From: an uncultured Ruminococcus sp.
GTDB taxonomy: Bacteria; Bacillota; Clostridia; Oscillospirales; Ruminococcaceae
Direction of reading: 5' to 3'
DNA length: 64,000 bases
Assembly: GCA_902780505.1 (NCBI GenBank)
Contig: CACZFN010000006.1
Coordinates: forward strand, 101,557 to 165,556
In this document: in pieces, positions 60,629 through 64,000 of the stretch
How the letters are laid out: the number at the start of each line of letters is the position of its first letter
Position numbering within the stretch: position 1 is the first letter of the stretch
The notes under the pieces: model-generated
Databases searched by the model: none
Seen by the model: the letters and a program-made list of their open reading frames with translations, nothing else
What the model was told of the DNA's origin: nothing
Translations under genes and position numbers: made by a program

Positions 60629-61269
60629 ACCCAATTGATGAAAGATATATCGGCAATACCTGTGAGCTGAGAAGCTTTTCAAACGAACTTATCGGCATAG
60701 GTGTTATAAAAGAAGTCGGCGAGGACTATATAACAATAGGTACAGCAAGGGATTCCGAACTGAAGCTTTTCAATACCTTCCAGAAGATAAAGCTCAATAT
60801 CTTTAATTCAAAGGTGGGCTTTACGGTGATAATCTGTGAAGTGCTCGCTTCAACAAGGAAAATGCTCAGGGTGGTATCGCCGATAAAAATAGTAGACCAC
60901 GAAAGACGTCAGGGCTTCCGTGTGTCTGTTGATATCAATGCACATATCTCTGTAAGCCGTGAAAAACTTGAACGCGGTGAGTCGGAAGACCTTCAGGTGG
61001 TGTGGATAAAGGATATGTCTATCTGCGGGCTGAGGATACATTCCGATAAAAAGTATATCCTGGGACAGGTGGTATGGCTCACCTTTGACCTTGATGAACG
61101 TACAAAGCTTACAGTGAAAGCCCAGTTTGTGCGTAATACAACAGTCGAGAACGATGAGAATATCCAGGAATACGGCATAAAACTCCTCTTTGATAGGGAA
61201 GAGGACAGCGATAAGCTTTGTTCCTACCTTTTCAAAGCACAGCGAGAGCAGAGCCAGAAGATAAGATAG
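60625..61269 (+). CDS. PilZ-domain c-di-GMP receptor, YcgR/YpfA-like flagellar brake
   Basis: A 214-residue protein: an N-terminal YcgR-like barrel (about 1-95) and a C-terminal PilZ domain with DHERRQGFRVSV (RxxxR) and KDMSICGLRI (DxSxxG), the c-di-GMP-binding residues. It should slow or stop the motor at high c-di-GMP, by analogy to B. subtilis YpfA/MotI. It overlaps the end of the YlqH-type gene by 4 bases and closes the flagellar operon. Confidence 0.9.
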   Translation: MNPIDERYIGNTCELRSFSNELIGIGVIKEVGEDYITIGTARDSELKLFNTFQKIKLNIFNSKVGFTVIICEVLASTRKMLRVVSPIKIVDHERRQGFRVSVDINAHISVSREKLERGESEDLQVVWIKDMSICGLRIHSDKKYILGQVVWLTFDLDERTKLTVKAQFVRNTTVENDENIQEYGIKLLFDREEDSDKLCSYLFKAQREQSQKIR

Positions 61270-61276
61270 CGCACCA

Positions 61277-61305
61277 TTGACAAAACAGGCGTTTTATAGT
61301 ATAAT
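61277..61305 (+). promoter_or_regulatory. Sigma-A promoter after the flagellar operon
   Basis: TTGACA (61277-61282), 17-bp spacer, TATAAT (61300-61305); perfect consensus, 47 bases before the next start. It begins 8 bases after the PilZ stop. Confidence 0.88.
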
Positions 61306-61351
61306 ATAAGTTGGGCAAAAATATCAAAACTAAAGGGAGGTGAAGCGTAAC

Positions 61352-61849
61352 ATGAAAAGAAGACTGATAATAAGCTTTTGTGCGGCAGTGTTTCTGTTCG
61401 GTATAATCGGTATACTTAACCGTACCCCGAATGTTGATGTCGGAATAGTTACGCTTGCCTCAGGTGCGAATGAAACAGAACTAAAAGGCTATGAAATAGC
61501 TTCGCTCAGAAACGGTAAGGCTAAGGCCGCCGATGAAACGCCCGATATAAAGACACTTGCAAGTGATGTGACAGCTGTCGCGCAGACGGTAATGAAAAAT
61601 AACGGCAGCAGCGCTGTGCGGGTAAATACAAATATGTCAGTCGCCTTTACGGGCAAGTATGTTGATGATGTGAATTATACCGTTTTTACAACAGAAGGTG
61701 AACAGATATCAGAACCCGCCGCCGCCCTGTCGCTTCCCACAAAAGACCTTGATGCCTGCATAGTGCGTATAGATGTCAAATGGGGAAGGACCAAGAACTA
61801 TAAGGAATATTACTATTTCTTCAGGGTGGATTTCAATAAAGAAGCTTGA
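61352..61849 (+). CDS. Membrane-anchored exported protein of unknown function
   Basis: A 165-residue protein with one N-terminal helix (LIISFCAAVFLFGIIGIL) then an exported domain of about 140 residues (NVDVGIVTLASGANETELKG; SDVTAVAQTVMKNNGSSAVR; DACIVRIDVKWGRTKNYKEY). No family is recognised. ATG 61352 is chosen as GGGAGGTGA lies 8 bases upstream and covers the in-frame GTG 61340. It has its own strong promoter and terminator, so it is expressed apart from the flagellar genes. Confidence 0.65.
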   Translation: MKRRLIISFCAAVFLFGIIGILNRTPNVDVGIVTLASGANETELKGYEIASLRNGKAKAADETPDIKTLASDVTAVAQTVMKNNGSSAVRVNTNMSVAFTGKYVDDVNYTVFTTEGEQISEPAAALSLPTKDLDACIVRIDVKWGRTKNYKEYYYFFRVDFNKEA

Positions 61850-61884
61850 ATATATCGCTGCCTTATGCGGCGATATATTTTTTC
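61849..61884 (+). terminator. Terminator after the exported protein gene
   Basis: 10-bp stem AATATATCGC (61849-61858) with GCGATATATT (61870-61879), 11-base loop, then T-run. It begins at the stop codon. Confidence 0.92.
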
Positions 61885-61933
61885 ACCGTTATAGGTTTTG
61901 AAAAGTAATTTTGCATATGTAAGGAGAAATAAC

Positions 61934-63274
61934 TTGAATACGACGATCCCCGCTTATGCACTTGATGTGCTTATATCACTTGAATCCGCAGGCTTTGAAG
62001 CTTACCCCGTGGGCGGCTGTGTGCGGGATATGCTTCTTGGGAAAGCCCCTCACGATTTTGATGTGTGTACAAACGCTTCCCCCGAACAGACGATAAGTGC
62101 GCTTTCGGGATTTACTACTATACCTACAGGGCTTAAACATGGTACAGTCACCGTTTTGTCACAGGGCGAGCCTGTCGAGGTCACTACCTTCCGCACAGAC
62201 GGCGAGTATCACGACCACCGCCGCCCCGAACAGGTCAGGTTTGTTTCTTCCCTTAAAGAGGATCTTTCAAGGCGTGATTTCACCGTGAACGCACTCTGCC
62301 TTGATAAAAACGGCAATGTCATAGATATGTTTGACGGAATAACAGACCTTGACTCGGGAATAATAAGATGCGTGGGCGATCCCGCCCTCCGCTTTGAGGA
62401 GGACGCTCTGCGTGTGCTTCGTGCACTCAGATTTTCAAGCGTGCTTGATTTTGATATCGAACCCGCTACCGCCGAGGCTGTCCATAAGAAAGCGCCTTTG
62501 CTAAGATTCGTTTCGGCTGAACGTGTGTTTTCTGAACTGAAAAAACTTCTCACCGGTAAGCGTGCAGGGGATATATTACTGGAATACCGTGATGTTTTTG
62601 CACTTTTTATCCCTGAGCTTTCGGAATGTTTTGATGTACCTCAGAATAACCCCCACCATATGTATGATGTCTATACACATATCTGTAAAAGTGTCGATAA
62701 TATAAAGCCTGATGAAATACTCCGCCTTGCAATGCTTTTCCATGATATAGGCAAGCCCCGCTGCAGGACGACTGATATAAACGGTATAGACCATTTTAAA
62801 ACACACCCCGCAGTCGGTGCAAAAATGGCGGCTGATATCCTTTCACGCCTAAGAGCCGATAATGATACCCGTGAACTTGTATGTGAGTATATTGCCGAAC
62901 ATGACAACAGACTGTCAGAAAGCCGCCGGAGTGTCGCGCGCTTTATATCAAAGCACAGCTATGATTTTTTTGATAATTACCTGCTTATCAGGCGTGCAGA
63001 TACCCTCGCCCAGTCGGATTATTTCAGAAAGGAAAAACTTTATGACCTTGAAGTCTTAAAGTCGATAAGAGATGATCTGCTAAAGCAGGAAGCCTGCCTC
63101 AAACTTTCCGACCTCGCCGCAGACGGAAACGATATGCTCGCACTCGGGCTTAGCGGCAGGCAGATAGGCATAGCACTGCACTCAGCCCTTCTGGCTGTGA
63201 TCGACGGAACGCTTTTAAATAAAAAAGAGGAGATCATTGATTTTGCAAAACAATACCTTACACAAGAGAAATAA
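61934..63274 (+). CDS. cca: CCA tRNA nucleotidyltransferase
   Basis: A 446-residue class II enzyme that adds or repairs the CCA end of tRNAs. PVGGCVRDMLLGKAPHDFDV has the GG-VRD and DxD catalytic motif; SRRDFTVNALCLD and ALRVLRALRFSSVLDF follow; a C-terminal HD domain has LFHDIGKPRC. TTG start with AAGGAG upstream, since the frame before it has no ribosome site. It overlaps the VanZ-like gene by 38 bases. Confidence 0.93.
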   Translation: MNTTIPAYALDVLISLESAGFEAYPVGGCVRDMLLGKAPHDFDVCTNASPEQTISALSGFTTIPTGLKHGTVTVLSQGEPVEVTTFRTDGEYHDHRRPEQVRFVSSLKEDLSRRDFTVNALCLDKNGNVIDMFDGITDLDSGIIRCVGDPALRFEEDALRVLRALRFSSVLDFDIEPATAEAVHKKAPLLRFVSAERVFSELKKLLTGKRAGDILLEYRDVFALFIPELSECFDVPQNNPHHMYDVYTHICKSVDNIKPDEILRLAMLFHDIGKPRCRTTDINGIDHFKTHPAVGAKMAADILSRLRADNDTRELVCEYIAEHDNRLSESRRSVARFISKHSYDFFDNYLLIRRADTLAQSDYFRKEKLYDLEVLKSIRDDLLKQEACLKLSDLAADGNDMLALGLSGRQIGIALHSALLAVIDGTLLNKKEEIIDFAKQYLTQEK

Positions 63275-63743
63275 GACACTTGCTGTGATATTTGCAGTTT
63301 TAAGCATTCTGTGGGCGGCTTTGATATTTATGCTTTCCGCCGAAAACGGCGACGATTCCGCTGATCTTAGCGGCGGCGTGGTCAGGGCGGTCATAGATAG
63401 CCTTTCCCTTGAAAAAGAACCCACATGGCTTGAGCATTTTATAAGAAAGCTTGCCCATTTTTCCGAGTATTTCATTCTCGGCACTTTTGTACTTCTTGCA
63501 TTCGTTTTCGGGCTGTCTGCAAAGCAAAAAAACGGTGCAAAGGGTATATTTGCAAGCGTGCCTATCTGTATGTTCTACGCATCAACGGATGAATTTCATC
63601 AGGGCTTTGTGTCGGGAAGAAGCCCTCAGGTCACAGATGTCTGTATAGATACCCTCGGCGCTTTGCTCGCAGGCGGTGTCATTATTCTGTGTATCCTCCT
63701 CTTTGGCAGGAAAAACACTGCCCCCAGTGTGATCAATAAATGA
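63237..63743 (+). CDS. VanZ-like membrane protein
   Basis: A 168-residue protein with four membrane helices (LAVIFAVLSILWAALIFML at the start; GALLAGGVIILCILLF at the end). KLAHFSEYFILGTFVLL and STDEFHQGFVSGRSPQVTDV plus DTLGALLAG are the VanZ family signature. Function in the cell is not settled; in some species it affects glycopeptide susceptibility. Start is TTG 63237 after GAGGAG, inside the end of cca; TTG 63243 is a second option. Confidence 0.88.
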   Translation: MILQNNTLHKRNKTLAVIFAVLSILWAALIFMLSAENGDDSADLSGGVVRAVIDSLSLEKEPTWLEHFIRKLAHFSEYFILGTFVLLAFVFGLSAKQKNGAKGIFASVPICMFYASTDEFHQGFVSGRSPQVTDVCIDTLGALLAGGVIILCILLFGRKNTAPSVINK

Positions 63744-63754
63744 TCTCCACTTAC

Positions 63755-63859
63755 AGATTCAAGAAATCAGAAGCAAGAGGCAAGAATAATGTGTCCGCAA
63801 AGTTAAATCTACCGTAGGTACACCTTGTCTTGCTTCTTGCCTCTGATAATCTTGCATCT
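63755..63859. repeat. Long inverted repeat (MITE-like or large hairpin)
   Basis: Arms of about 32 bases: 63755-63785 (AGATTCAAGAAATCAGAAGC and AAGAGGCAAGA) and 63828-63859 (TCTTGCTTCTTGCCTCTGAT then AATCTTGCATCT). Twenty inner bases pair at 18 positions. The loop is about 42 bases. It shares AGAGGCAAGA units with the tract at 14329-14362. The remaining bases to 64000 show no gene, only an AT-rich region with possible TATAAT near 63957. Confidence 0.65.
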
Positions 63860-64000
63860 AAGGAAATCAATTTTTGATTTTCGTGGCGTACAACCTCTTA
63901 ATGTTATGTTACAATAGATCATAGACACCAAAAATAGAAAAACAACTCTCAATATGATATAATGTTAAGTGCTATCAAAAACAAAAATATCACGAAAAGA

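Overview
The window comes from a motile, plant-fibre-degrading Bacillota species, most likely Ruminococcus or another Oscillospiraceae member. The evidence is a dockerin-bearing GH5 endoglucanase (the mark of a cellulosome), a second GH5 lipoprotein, a cellobiose 2-epimerase, a CotH-like lipoprotein, purine-rich AAGGAG/GGAGG ribosome binding sites, many TTG starts, and sigma-A promoters that nearly all have exactly 17-bp spacers. No mobile element, prophage, CRISPR array, rRNA or tRNA was seen.

Layout. 1-3.6 kb: cellobiose epimerase (5' end cut off), PHP-domain protein, GH5 lipoprotein and RadC on the + strand. 3.6-10.8 kb (minus): glycogen debranching enzyme, a spermidine-synthase-fold protein, a YegP-like protein, RecQ, and the GH5-dockerin enzyme. 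10.9-16.2 kb: a fucose/rhamnose-type deoxysugar cluster (class II aldolase, FGGY kinase, two membrane proteins, L-fucose isomerase). 16.2-18.9 kb (minus): L-lactate dehydrogenase and a metal-responsive operon (DUF3793, flavodoxin, DtxR-family regulator) behind a near-consensus promoter with two GTTAG-N6-CTAAC operators. 19-25.2 kb: EAL protein, small membrane protein, D-hydroxyacid dehydrogenase, Nudix, proB and proA. 25.2-34.8 kb (minus): Nudix, glycosyltransferase and a polysaccharide ABC exporter; a cytoplasmic LacI-sensor/GGDEF protein followed by an orphan FakA-C-terminal-like protein; CotH; aldo/keto reductase; REC-like/HD-GYP protein.

35.1-61.3 kb is one continuous + strand flagellar locus: flgB flgC fliE fliF fliG fliH fliI fliJ fliK flgD, a TIGR02530-type gene, flgE flbD motA motB fliM fliY fliO fliP fliQ fliR flhB, an unknown exported protein, flhA sigD, an flgG-type gene, a lipoprotein with a SecD P1-like domain, a second flgG-type gene, a FliK-like/YlqG-type gene, an FlhB-C-terminal-domain gene and a PilZ gene. 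It starts from a clear sigma-A promoter. It makes the basal body, export gate, hook, stator and the sigma factor for late genes. It has no flhF/flhG, no chemotaxis genes and no filament genes. FliM and FliY lack the usual N-terminal CheY-binding motif, while a PilZ brake candidate and three c-di-GMP enzymes (EAL, GGDEF, HD-GYP) lie nearby, so motility here may be controlled mainly by c-di-GMP (inference). The window ends with an exported protein, CCA tRNA nucleotidyltransferase, a VanZ-like protein and a long intergenic inverted repeat.

The best candidates for undescribed biology are the two accessory exported proteins inside the flagellar locus (53.3 and 57.6 kb), the motA leader with competing hairpins, and the cytoplasmic sugar-sensor/GGDEF protein paired with a FakA-like domain.
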